Shown piece by piece: positions 1 to 7,769 of a stretch of DNA of 64,000 nt (the first letter of the stretch is position 1; each line of letters begins with the position of its first letter). The DNA lies in NCBI RefSeq assembly GCF_000730565.1, contig NZ_BBIQ01000007.1, forward strand, positions 1 through 64,000, in the 5' to 3' direction. The position numbers and the translations under genes are program-made. Source of the stretch: Pseudomonas fulva NBRC 16637 = DSM 17717. Its GTDB lineage: Bacteria; Pseudomonadota; Gammaproteobacteria; Pseudomonadales; Pseudomonadaceae. The notes beneath the pieces are model-generated. The model had not been told where the DNA came from, searched no databases, and saw only the letters and a program-made list of their open reading frames with translations.

Positions 1-186
1 ACCGATGAGTTTTTCCGGGTCGTACTCGGTGTCCTGCACCAACACATCGAGGGTGTAGCGCGGGGTGCGGCCGACGCGCTCGACGCCGTAGGCGCGCAAG
101 GCTTGCAGCTGATCGGCCCCTAACGGGGTGGTCAGTTGCAGCAGACGGCCGCTTTGCGAAAGCGGGGTGCCGAAGGTCAGGTCCAT
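1..186 (-). CDS. vgrG: VgrG (TssI) spike protein, N-terminal part only
   Basis: Reading down the minus strand from an ATG at 186 gives 62 residues (MDLTFGTPLSQSGRLLQLTT onward) with the VgrG N-terminal pattern: a short beta segment, a substitution-tolerant loop, then a 'VLVQDTEYDPEKLIG' type strand. An AGGAG site lies about 10 bases before the ATG. The gene runs off the left edge, so any C-terminal effector extension is not visible. VgrG trimerises to form the T6SS puncturing tip. The PAAR gene, the thiolase-like gene and the lipoprotein gene just upstream are probably its tip, loading and accessory partners. Confidence 0.85.
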   Translation of the reverse strand, partial: MDLTFGTPLSQSGRLLQLTTPLGADQLQALRAYGVERVGRTPRYTLDVLVQDTEYDPEKLIG

Positions 187-222
187 GACACAGTGTCTCC
201 TGAGTGGGGGCTGATCGGGTGG

Positions 223-1077
223 TTATTCCAGGGCCTTGATGGGCGGGTCCTGGTAGTCCTCATCGATGGCGATGCCCATTTTTTTCAGGCGTGCCCCGGT
301 TTGGGCGCGTTCCTGGGCCATGCGTTTGAGTTCGGCGGGGAGGAGGGTTGACCAATGCTCACGGTCATCGCCTTCGAAGTAGTCTTTGTAGAATTCACTT
401 TCTGACTCGAACTCCAACGTGAACAGGTAAGAAGCTTTCTTCTCGGGCACAATCTCACTATCCCAACGCAGTACACGGAGCACCAGGTAGACGCCGTCCT
501 TTTGCAAATACCAATTGCTCAATGTCCGCTTCGACAACCACGCTTCCTGGGTCAACCTCAATTCAGGATCATTCCAAGGCCCTGTGCCCACGGGTTTATC
601 CAAGACGTAGTAAGGTTTGAATTTCTGGGCTTCGGTGCCTGGTATACGGGCTTCATCTTGAAGGATGAATCGACGCCAGCCTTCTGCTCGCAATTTGTCG
701 AGCAATTGGGCGTGATACATCATAGCTTCAGTGTGCTCGGCATCCGTTTTCACACCGCCTAACGTTACGTTGGCGCTAGTCACAATATCGCTTTCAAATG
801 TAGTTAGCTTTGTGCTGACTACGTCGTCAAACTTTAAGCTGCCTGCGTCAGAAACCATTTCCAGGTCCGCTCGAAGGGGCTCGCTGAAAGCCAAGGAGTA
901 CTTGTACATGCATAGCCCTACCATGCAGTCCTTCTGAAACTGCACAGATGAGCCCGAGAAGGCATTCTCGACAGGCGCGTCCAGTTCGAATCGTATGGAG
1001 GGCTTTTCCACATTCGTGTTCGAGTCCCCACACCCGGCAAGCGGCAGGAAAAATGCACAACTGGCGTATTTGATCAT
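223..1077 (-). CDS. predicted lipoprotein of unknown function in the vgrG-PAAR cluster
   Basis: A 284-residue protein begins at the ATG at 1077, which shares its A with the stop of the preceding gene (TGATG). It has a short hydrophobic N-terminus ending in a lipobox (LAGC), so it should be a lipid-anchored envelope protein. The mature part is mixed alpha/beta and charged, with no catalytic motif I recognise. Lying between a PAAR-associated gene and vgrG, it could be a periplasmic immunity protein against a cognate effector, a position where lipoprotein immunity proteins often sit. That role is inference from position only. No downstream effector gene is visible before vgrG. Confidence 0.7.
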   Translation of the reverse strand: MIKYASCAFFLPLAGCGDSNTNVEKPSIRFELDAPVENAFSGSSVQFQKDCMVGLCMYKYSLAFSEPLRADLEMVSDAGSLKFDDVVSTKLTTFESDIVTSANVTLGGVKTDAEHTEAMMYHAQLLDKLRAEGWRRFILQDEARIPGTEAQKFKPYYVLDKPVGTGPWNDPELRLTQEAWLSKRTLSNWYLQKDGVYLVLRVLRWDSEIVPEKKASYLFTLEFESESEFYKDYFEGDDREHWSTLLPAELKRMAQERAQTGARLKKMGIAIDEDYQDPPIKALE

Positions 1078-2198
1078 CAAACGCCCTCGCTCGGTCGCTG
1101 CTCGGCAACCACCGCCTGCAACGGCCCCAGCAACCAGCCTTGGGTCTGTGTCGATGCATGCCGATCCATCACCAGCACTGCACCTTCCAGGCTGTTGGCC
1201 GCTTGCAACGCCAGCGCCAGCGCACTCATTTCGCTGATACCCGGCGCGTATTCACCCGCCAGCAGGGCATGGCCGATCACGTGTTGCTGCATGTCGCAGT
1301 CGGGCAGGTGGGTGTAGAGCAACTGGTACAGGTGCTCCAGGCGGTTGTCGTCGTGGTGGCCGTCAGTAACCAGGCCTTTCACGTCGGTCAAGGCAATGCC
1401 GGCCTGTTCGCACAGCTGCTCGCTCACCTGCTCCAGGCCACCGCAGCCTTTGCGCGGCAACAGCGCCCGAGGCCCATGGGCGTGGTTCACCGCAGGGTGC
1501 AGCTGCCAGCGCGCATTGCCCTCGGGGTTGGCCAGGTCGATGCGTTGCAGGTTGAGCACCGCGATCGCTTCACCGGCCATGCGTTCGCCTTTCACGCTCC
1601 CCGCGCGGTCCACCGTGGCCCAGCTGTCGATGCCGATGCACAGCAGGTTGGCGGCTTCCAGCTCGTTGCACTGGGCCCACGGCAGCCAGGTGGCGAAGGT
1701 CTGGCCGGGGGCGCTAAAACCGTGGCCGGGCAAGTAGTCGAACGGCCAAACTTCGAGCAGTGCATCCAGCCAGGGGTCGGCGTCGATGCCGGTGGGGGCG
1801 AACACCACCACTTGGGTCTGGTCCCAGTCCAGGCCGCCAGCGAAGTCGTGCCATTGGCCGAGCATGGCCTGCAGCAGCTGCAGGGCCCTGGGCAGAATCC
1901 TGACTTCGGCACGCGCGCTGCCCGCGCGAATACGCCGCACGGTATGACGGTGGCCGGCCGGGGTGACCAGCCGCGGGTCGTGCTCGAAGTCGGCGTTTAC
2001 CCTGCCCAGCGCCTTGCCTGCCTTGGCGTCGGCCGGGCTCAGGTTAGGCAGCCACACCCAGGCATCACTAAGGCCGATGCGGGTGGTGTCGTACTCGGCG
2101 CGCGGGCGTGGTGGGGGTGCCAGGCGCTGTGCTTGCTCGCGGCGCTCGCCGATCACGTCCCACAACGAACGATGGCCCTGGGCGAAGGGTTTCAACAT
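1077..2198 (-). CDS. thiolase/ketoacyl-synthase-like protein of the vgrG-PAAR cluster
   Basis: This encodes 373 residues from the ATG at 2198 (MLKPFAQGHRSL). An in-frame open stretch extends upstream to 2348, but it runs through the PAAR gene and is not credible coding sequence. The C-terminal half (residues about 230-360) has the alternating helix/strand pattern and Gly/Ala-rich 'VIGHALLAGEYAPG' and 'LALALQAANSLEGAVLVMD' segments of the thiolase-like fold. No clear catalytic Cys-His-Asn set is visible, so enzymatic activity is doubtful. Proteins of this kind occur beside PAAR and VgrG genes in Pseudomonas T6SS loci. A role in effector handling is inference. It begins 12 bases after the PAAR stop and overlaps the lipoprotein gene by one base. 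Confidence 0.6.
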   Translation of the reverse strand: MLKPFAQGHRSLWDVIGERREQAQRLAPPPRPRAEYDTTRIGLSDAWVWLPNLSPADAKAGKALGRVNADFEHDPRLVTPAGHRHTVRRIRAGSARAEVRILPRALQLLQAMLGQWHDFAGGLDWDQTQVVVFAPTGIDADPWLDALLEVWPFDYLPGHGFSAPGQTFATWLPWAQCNELEAANLLCIGIDSWATVDRAGSVKGERMAGEAIAVLNLQRIDLANPEGNARWQLHPAVNHAHGPRALLPRKGCGGLEQVSEQLCEQAGIALTDVKGLVTDGHHDDNRLEHLYQLLYTHLPDCDMQQHVIGHALLAGEYAPGISEMSALALALQAANSLEGAVLVMDRHASTQTQGWLLGPLQAVVAEQRPSEGV

Positions 2199-2209
2199 GC
2201 TGGCAGTCC

Positions 2210-2464
2210 TTACAGTATTCCGGTGTCGCTGTTGGTGGCGATCAGGCTGGAGCCGCAGGCGGTCTTGTCGCCATGGCGGGCCACCGGCATGCCGTCGACC
2301 AGGGTGGAGGTGTCGCCGCTGGCGATCACGCAGGCGCCGTGCAGGCACATCACCTTGTCGCCGAGCCTGGCCACGGCGCGGCCGTTGACCAGGGTCGATG
2401 AGGAGGCCTGCACAACCATGCCGCCGCGGTCGGTAGGGTCGTTCAAAAGAATGATCGGACGCAT
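2210..2464 (-). CDS. PAAR-domain spike-tip protein
   Basis: An 84-residue PAAR protein. It consists almost entirely of the short beta repeats typical of the family, with 'ASSSTLVNGRAVARLGDKVMC' and 'SGDTSTLVDGMPVARHGDK' as the two pseudo-repeats and Cys/His residues (C40, C44-type positions, H64) suited to zinc binding at the cone tip. It has no N- or C-terminal effector extension, so it is a plain tip that sharpens VgrG. AAGGAG lies 8 bases before the ATG. It is co-directional with tssA upstream and the thiolase-like gene downstream. Confidence 0.9.
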   Translation of the reverse strand: MRPIILLNDPTDRGGMVVQASSSTLVNGRAVARLGDKVMCLHGACVIASGDTSTLVDGMPVARHGDKTACGSSLIATNSDTGIL

Positions 2465-2499
2465 GTCGAAACTCCTTTTCAGCCGGCTAGGACCACAAA

Positions 2500-3594
2500 T
2501 CAGTCACGAGGTTGCAGGGTGCCGAGCACATCGCGAATGCCATCAACCACGCTGCTGTCCTTGATCACATCGTTGAGCCAGGATTCCAGCGGCATGTTGC
2601 CCCACTTGATGGCACGTTCCACCAGGTAGGGCACCGGGCTGTGCGGTTCTGTCTGCTTGAAGAACTGCGCCACGCCCTGGAGCAAGGTGAAGGCTTCTTC
2701 ACGGTTCAGCGGTACGGTTCGCAACGGGGCACTGTGGCTAAGCTGTGCAGCGGCCGGGGCCGTACCGGCTGCTGCCGGCAGTTCGGGCTGTGCTGCTTCT
2801 TCGGCTGACGCTCCTGGAGCGGGTGCCAACTCTACACCGCGCTCCTTGAGTAGGCGTTCCACCAGTTGTCGGGCCTGCACAAGCACGTCGTTGAGGGGCA
2901 GAAAGCTCGGCGCGTCATGGCCGAACGCATTATCGGCTGTGGTCTGCAGTTGCTGGCAGGCGCCCAGGCATTCACTGATTTGCGCGTGCAAAACGTGCAG
3001 GTGCTCGGTATCGGTCATCACCACCGAGCGTTGGAAGAGTTCGGCGTTGATCTTGCCATCTTCCAGTGCCTGGTGCATGGCCGAGGGGTTTTGCCGGGCC
3101 AGGTTCTCGACCTGGCGCGACTCTTCATACTTGAGCAGGCTGTAGCCTTGCCCTTGGGTGATCGGCAGGGTGCGGACCACCTCGGTCAGCGTAGTGGTCA
3201 ACCACGCCAGGCGGGTAGCACGCTCGTCTTCACCCTCGTCGAGGGAGGGGTAGAGCGTGTCCCAGAAATCTTCCAGCAGGGCTTGCGCCACCGCCAAGGA
3301 AAAACGGATGCCCGGAAACTGCTTCCTGTGAGCCAGGCCTTCACTCAGCCAGGCCACCAGCATCAGGTCCTTGCTGTGCTCGGTGATACCGACGGCAGCC
3401 AGCTGGATCACCTGCTCCCAGTCGGCCTGCTTGAGGTCAGTCTGCCAGTCGCCCTGGGTCAGGTATTCGGGATCGGCGCGTCGCGCTTCCTTGATCTGAT
3501 CGAACAAGCTGGAAAAACTCAGGTCCTCGCCGGCGCCACCGTCAATCGGAGTACGCAGGGCAGACAGCGAAAGGTCGTCGAGAATGTCGTGCAT
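2500..3594 (-). CDS. tssA: TssA baseplate/sheath-capping protein
   Basis: A 364-residue protein with an ImpA N-terminal domain (about residues 1-110) and a variable Ala/Pro-rich linker before the C-terminal helical part. TssA organises baseplate docking and tail polymerisation in the cytoplasm. I chose the ATG at 3594 (MHDILDDLSL) because family members begin near this point. An upstream GTG at 3630 would add 12 residues and has AAGGG about 5 bases before it, so the start is uncertain. The gene follows hcp after two hairpins and precedes PAAR by 35 bases. Confidence 0.88.
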   Translation of the reverse strand: MHDILDDLSLSALRTPIDGGAGEDLSFSSLFDQIKEARRADPEYLTQGDWQTDLKQADWEQVIQLAAVGITEHSKDLMLVAWLSEGLAHRKQFPGIRFSLAVAQALLEDFWDTLYPSLDEGEDERATRLAWLTTTLTEVVRTLPITQGQGYSLLKYEESRQVENLARQNPSAMHQALEDGKINAELFQRSVVMTDTEHLHVLHAQISECLGACQQLQTTADNAFGHDAPSFLPLNDVLVQARQLVERLLKERGVELAPAPGASAEEAAQPELPAAAGTAPAAAQLSHSAPLRTVPLNREEAFTLLQGVAQFFKQTEPHSPVPYLVERAIKWGNMPLESWLNDVIKDSSVVDGIRDVLGTLQPRD

Positions 3595-3660
3595 GGACGG
3601 CTCTGTGTGCGAAGGTGAAAGGAAGGTCACCGTGCCCTTGCAGGCACGAGACCCCCTGGC

Positions 3661-3686
3661 GAGCTGGCCATTATCGGCGCCAGCTC
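3661..3686 (-). terminator. hairpin immediately downstream of hcp
   Basis: A perfect 8-bp stem (GAGCTGGC / GCCAGCTC) with a 10-base loop lies 10 bases after the hcp stop codon. There is no U-run after it on the minus strand, so it is more likely a 3'-end-protecting or attenuating structure than a full terminator. A second hairpin, CGTGCC/GGCACG at 3631-3648, follows before tssA. Confidence 0.5.
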
Positions 3687-3695
3687 AGGTTAGGC

Positions 3696-4214
3696 TCAGG
3701 AGTAGACCTTGTTCAGCGAACGGTCCCAACCGCCAGTAACCTTGCCGCCACCGGCGCCATCGGAACGCTTCTGCTGGGTGTAGGTGGTCTTGATGCGCGA
3801 GAAGTTGAACTTGATCTCCTCCATCGGCAAGTCGCTTTCAGCCTTGGCTTCGCCGTCCAGCGGCAGGTTGCCGAGGAAGTTGACCGAGGAGATCACGACT
3901 TCTTCCAGGGTGATGGTCAGGTAAGTCACCTTGTCACCACCGGCACGGTTCACGTTCAGCACCACTTCCTTGATGTGCTGGCCTTTGCAGCACGCTTCGA
4001 AGGCCTTGGCAGAGGCTTTGTCGACGTACTTGCGGATGGTGAAATCGCTCAGATTGACACGTTCGGACGAAGCGCCACCGGAGGAGCTGGCGGTCGCCGA
4101 GGTCGCCTGGGTAGCGCCATACTGGTAGCCCAGTACTTCGATCCAGTCCTTGTGCTTGTCATCCAGAGCTTCGCCTGGGATGCCGTCAATCTTGAGGTAA
4201 GCGTCAAATGCCAT
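3696..4214 (-). CDS. hcp: Hcp (TssD) tail-tube protein
   Basis: A 172-residue Hcp-family protein beginning at MAFDAYLKIDGIPGE (ATG at 4214, GGAG 10 bases upstream). In-frame codons further upstream belong to the leader. Hcp hexamers stack to form the inner tube, and the protein also serves as chaperone and carrier for small effectors. The conserved IDGI(P)GE start, the central 'IRKYVDKASAKAFEACCKGQHI' region and the C-terminal 'FNFSRIKTTYTQQ' segment are all present. A Ser/Ala-rich loop (about residues 33-46) is characteristic of one Hcp subclass. No effector extension is fused. The gene is bracketed by hairpins at 4279-4305 and 3661-3686, fitting a separately stabilised, abundant message. 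Confidence 0.95.
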   Translation of the reverse strand: MAFDAYLKIDGIPGEALDDKHKDWIEVLGYQYGATQATSATASSSGGASSERVNLSDFTIRKYVDKASAKAFEACCKGQHIKEVVLNVNRAGGDKVTYLTITLEEVVISSVNFLGNLPLDGEAKAESDLPMEEIKFNFSRIKTTYTQQKRSDGAGGGKVTGGWDRSLNKVYS

Positions 4215-4278
4215 GTCTACATTTCTCCATAGGTATAAAGGGCTTCCTTGATCCAGTACCTGGACCTGCCCTGATTGT

Positions 4279-4305
4279 GACGCCTGCAGACCCGCCGCAG
4301 GCGTC
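4279..4305 (-). promoter_or_regulatory. hairpin in the hcp leader
   Basis: A perfect 9-bp stem (GACGCCTGC / GCAGGCGTC) with a 9-base loop sits 18 bases after the stop of the upstream TssM-like gene and about 65 bases before the hcp ATG. No U-run follows. A role in processing or stabilising the hcp transcript is inferred from its place in the only sizeable gap (108 bases) in this part of the operon. Confidence 0.5.
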
Positions 4306-4322
4306 GTGTTGAGACCGGGCAT

Positions 4323-6815
4323 TCAATCAAGTGCCCGGACCTCGATCTCTACACGCCTGTTAGGTTCCAGGCACTGAATCAGTTCGGCGCGCGGCGCTTG
4401 CATGTTGCAGCGCACCAAGGGTTTGTCGCTGCCTGCGCCCACGGCATCGACCAGTTCCGCTGGCAGGCCCTTGCCCACCAAGTAGGTCTTGATGGTCTGC
4501 GCCCGTTGCCGGGACACCTGCAGGTTGCTCTGGCGATCGCCGATCTGATCGGCATGGCCGGTGATCACGATCTTGCCAACATTGGGTGTGTTCAGCAGTT
4601 TGTTGGCGATGCTGCTGAGCTGTCGCTGGCCGGCGGTTTGCAAGCTTTGGAAGTCGGCGCGGCCAAAAGCGAACAAGGTGTCGGACTCCAGCGTGATGGT
4701 TTCGATGGCACGCAGCGAACGGGTCAGCAGGCTGTTGATGTAGTTGCGCGAGCTGGACACCAGGAACGCGTTATTGAGGATGCGCGGCACGTCCGGCTCG
4801 CGGATCTGGTCGCTGTAGAAGGCGATCTGGCGCCCGGCGAACTGGTAGTCCTCACCCTCGCCGGAAGCCTGTGCCGACTGCCCGGCCGGGCGCGGCACCT
4901 GTTTGTAGATAGCCGGGTACCAATAATCTGGGATGCGTACCTTGAGCACTGCCGGCTGGGCCTGTTCACGCTGGGCCTTGGACAGCATCAGGTAGGTATC
5001 GAGGGTGGTCTGGCCGAAGGTGGCTACCGACTGCGCGCGGTTGTCCACCGGCAGGGCCCGAGGCTCAACGCTGTCGATACCGCTCACGGTCTCGAGGCGT
5101 GGGGCGTTGCGCTGATAGATCTTGATGCTGCTGAGCAGGTACAGCGAACGGGTCAGATTGTCGGCGGTGGGCTTGAGCATCACCTTTTCCAGCTGAGCGA
5201 AATATGCCTGGCGCACGAACGGCTCGATGTCATGGCCGCGGTACAGGCCCATGCGCATGGCCAGTGGCACGCCATCGGTGCGGTGGCGGGCATACAGCTC
5301 GGCAGCGGCCTGGCGCAACTGGTCCAGGCTGTTCCAGGCGGTGTATTGCCGGGGAGCGGCAGCATCCTGCTGGCGGGCGCTGTCGAGGTTGGCAGCCACG
5401 GCTTGGATCGCTGCCTTGTTGTTGCTGTAAGACCAGCCCCAGGCTGCGCACAGTAACAGGCCGGCCAGGCTCGCAGCCCCCACCCATGCCGCTTTGCGGC
5501 GGTGCTCGCGGCGGTTGCTGGTGTACAGCGCCACCAGGTGCTGGTCGGGGATGATCACCTTGCGGAACAGGCTGGCGATGAACAGCGGCTCGGTCTGGCT
5601 GTCGGCTGCTGCGTCGTTGCCCGGTGCAGCCAGGGCGAAGCGGTCGCGCACATGGCTGGCATAGCGGCCGTGGGCTGGTTCGTCGGCATCCAGGGCGCTG
5701 GTGAAATAGAAACCACGCAGCAGCTCGGCACTCTGGTAGGGGTTGGCCCGCAGCAGGTCAGCGACGAAGGCGTTGAGCAGCGGCTTGAGCGCTGCCAGCT
5801 CCAGCGGCAAGCGGTAGGCGGCCGGGTCACGACGGGTCAGCTGGATGTCCTGTTGCAGCAGCTGATGGTCTGCCAGTGCCTGCCAGTGGCCGACCAGTTC
5901 GTTCATGGCCGCGGCAAAGCGCGTGCCCCAGTCTGACTGCTCGAAACCCTCGTGGCTGAACGTCTTGCCCATCACTTCGTCACGTAAGTGCGCATCCAGC
6001 TGACGGTAAAAGTGGGTAAAGCCCGGCAGCAGGTCGCACTTGGTGAACACCAGGTAGATCGGCAAGCGCAATTCCAGCAGCTCGTGGGCCTCTTGAATGC
6101 GCTCGCGCAGGCGCTTGGCCAGGCGTTCGCGGCCATCGGCACCGGCGTGCAGGATGTCTTCGATGCTGACCGCGACGATCAGGCCATTGAGCGGGCGACG
6201 CTGGCGATGTTGGCGCAGCAGGCCGAGGAAGGCGCGCCACTTGCCGGCTTCTTCCTGGTTGTTCATATAGCGGCCGGCAGTGTCGAGCAGCACGGCTTCG
6301 GAGCTGAAGAACCAGTCACAGTTGCGTGTGCCGCCAAGGCCCGCGACCCGGGCACCTTCGCGCTCGGCGTACGGGAACGTTAGGCCGGACTGGTAGAGCA
6401 TGGTGCTTTTGCCCGAAGCCGGCTGGCCGATCACCAGATACCAAGGCAAGGCGTACAGCGCATCTTTGTTAGCACCGCCTTTGCTGCTGCCTTGTAGGCG
6501 CTCGATGCTCTGCAGCAGGCGCTCGCGCAGCAGGCTGATTTCCTCGCGGTCTTGTGGATTGGCGTTGAGCACCGCCTGGTCGGCATCCTCTCGCAGCAAT
6601 GCCTGCAGGTCATGGTGCTGGGATACGCCGCGGTACATCAGCAATACATACAGGGCAGACAGCAGCACGAACACGCCGATGCCGGCCAGCAGGCTGGCGA
6701 GCGAGGCAAAACCCAGCGCCATGCCTGTCGTCCAGACTAGGAAGATGGCCAGGAAAAACACCACACCCAGCACGTAAGGCTGATATTTGAAGAAATAGTA
6801 CTTGAGCCTGTTCAT
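4323..6815 (-). CDS. short TssM-like protein with C-terminal OmpA domain
   Basis: This 830-residue protein starts at the ATG at 6815, which overlaps the tagF stop as TGATG. Two N-terminal membrane segments (about 15-33 and 38-60) are followed by a TssM/IcmF-type cytoplasmic NTPase domain with Walker A GQPASGKST (about 131), an LLDTAGRY segment and TKCDLLPGF. A third membrane segment (about 447-465) leads to a short periplasmic part. That part ends in an OmpA-like peptidoglycan-binding domain (about 708-830: 'ITGHADQIGDRQSN' and 'RRVEIEV'). It lacks most of the long periplasmic region of canonical TssM. The likely job is to anchor the TssJLM membrane complex to the cell wall, since TssL here has no such domain. 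Annotation pipelines may call it simply TssM or OmpA-family protein. Confidence 0.85.
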   Translation of the reverse strand: MNRLKYYFFKYQPYVLGVVFFLAIFLVWTTGMALGFASLASLLAGIGVFVLLSALYVLLMYRGVSQHHDLQALLREDADQAVLNANPQDREEISLLRERLLQSIERLQGSSKGGANKDALYALPWYLVIGQPASGKSTMLYQSGLTFPYAEREGARVAGLGGTRNCDWFFSSEAVLLDTAGRYMNNQEEAGKWRAFLGLLRQHRQRRPLNGLIVAVSIEDILHAGADGRERLAKRLRERIQEAHELLELRLPIYLVFTKCDLLPGFTHFYRQLDAHLRDEVMGKTFSHEGFEQSDWGTRFAAAMNELVGHWQALADHQLLQQDIQLTRRDPAAYRLPLELAALKPLLNAFVADLLRANPYQSAELLRGFYFTSALDADEPAHGRYASHVRDRFALAAPGNDAAADSQTEPLFIASLFRKVIIPDQHLVALYTSNRREHRRKAAWVGAASLAGLLLCAAWGWSYSNNKAAIQAVAANLDSARQQDAAAPRQYTAWNSLDQLRQAAAELYARHRTDGVPLAMRMGLYRGHDIEPFVRQAYFAQLEKVMLKPTADNLTRSLYLLSSIKIYQRNAPRLETVSGIDSVEPRALPVDNRAQSVATFGQTTLDTYLMLSKAQREQAQPAVLKVRIPDYWYPAIYKQVPRPAGQSAQASGEGEDYQFAGRQIAFYSDQIREPDVPRILNNAFLVSSSRNYINSLLTRSLRAIETITLESDTLFAFGRADFQSLQTAGQRQLSSIANKLLNTPNVGKIVITGHADQIGDRQSNLQVSRQRAQTIKTYLVGKGLPAELVDAVGAGSDKPLVRCNMQAPRAELIQCLEPNRRVEIEVRALD

Positions 6816-7735
6816 CAATACTGTTCGTCCCGCGCGCTGGCAAAGCGCGCTATGAAATCGTTCAGGGCCAGGTCATCGGCCGGCAGTGTCAGGGGGCTGC
6901 CGCTCGATGGGTACGGCAAAGGGTCCAGCAGGTCATGCCGTTCGCTGGAATCGGCAATGCCGGTCAGCAGCCGGTAAACCTCATCACTGCCACGGGAGGC
7001 AAAGCACAGCAGCCCAGGGCGCATGAAGTTGTCCACCAGCACGCTGACGTCGGGCATGCCGGCGCTGCCGCGCAGGTGCGACAGCAGCGTGCACCAGAGG
7101 TCCGCCATGGGGCGTTTGAGGCCGCTCTGGGCCGGCAGCGGCAGGCAGATTGGCGCCGTGTGCGCCTGCTGCAGGGCGGTGCGCAGACGATACAGGCTGG
7201 CCATCCCGGCTTGGGTGTCGAACTCCGGGTAGCTGTGGCGCAGCGCACGGGCCACGTCGCGCAGGTTGAAGTCGTGAAGGAACTTCTCGTGCACCCGGCG
7301 ATACAGGTCAAGGTCCCGGGCGGTCCAGCCGCGCATGGCTTTGATCTGCCCGAACAGCTCGGCCATATCGGCACCCTGGGCGGCCTGCATGAGCAACGGC
7401 TTGATCTGCCCTGCGAACAGCTCACAAAGAATATGCGGGCTGACGAAGCGCGCATCGTGGTCCATGCGTATGCTCTGGAACACCATGAATGGGTAGCGTC
7501 GACCACTGGTATCGCGTGAACTGATGAAGCCACCGAGCAGCCATTGCCCGGTGCGGGTGCGGTAGCAGAAGAAGCACACCGGCAGAGCATCGAAGCGTTC
7601 GCGCCAGTCGGCCTGTGGCTGCATGCGACCCAGGGCGTTTTGCAGCCACAGGTCGAATTCGCAAACCTCCGGCAAGGCGCCGTTAAGGCTGACGAAGTCG
7701 GCACTGGCTGGGACTTTGCCGAAACATCCAATCAT
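6815..7735 (-). CDS. tagF: TagF (ImpM family) T6SS regulator
   Basis: A 306-residue protein whose N-terminal 150 residues match the TagF/ImpM (DUF2094) domain: MIGCFGKVPASADFV, 'FDLWLQNAL' and 'GRRYPFMVF' are typical. In P. aeruginosa TagF acts post-translationally to restrain T6SS assembly, working with or against the threonine phosphorylation pathway. No PpkA, PppA or Fha gene is visible here, so any restraint would have to act another way. It starts 34 bases after tssM and overlaps the downstream TssM-like gene by one base. Confidence 0.88.
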   Translation of the reverse strand: MIGCFGKVPASADFVSLNGALPEVCEFDLWLQNALGRMQPQADWRERFDALPVCFFCYRTRTGQWLLGGFISSRDTSGRRYPFMVFQSIRMDHDARFVSPHILCELFAGQIKPLLMQAAQGADMAELFGQIKAMRGWTARDLDLYRRVHEKFLHDFNLRDVARALRHSYPEFDTQAGMASLYRLRTALQQAHTAPICLPLPAQSGLKRPMADLWCTLLSHLRGSAGMPDVSVLVDNFMRPGLLCFASRGSDEVYRLLTGIADSSERHDLLDPLPYPSSGSPLTLPADDLALNDFIARFASARDEQY

Positions 7736-7769
7736 TGGCCAGGTATCCCTGTCAGGGTACGGTTTAGCA

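Noticed and set aside
1140..2564. Long plus-strand open frame opposite the thiolase-like gene
   Set aside because: High-GC shadow of the minus-strand genes; composition is not protein-like and it crosses two real genes.
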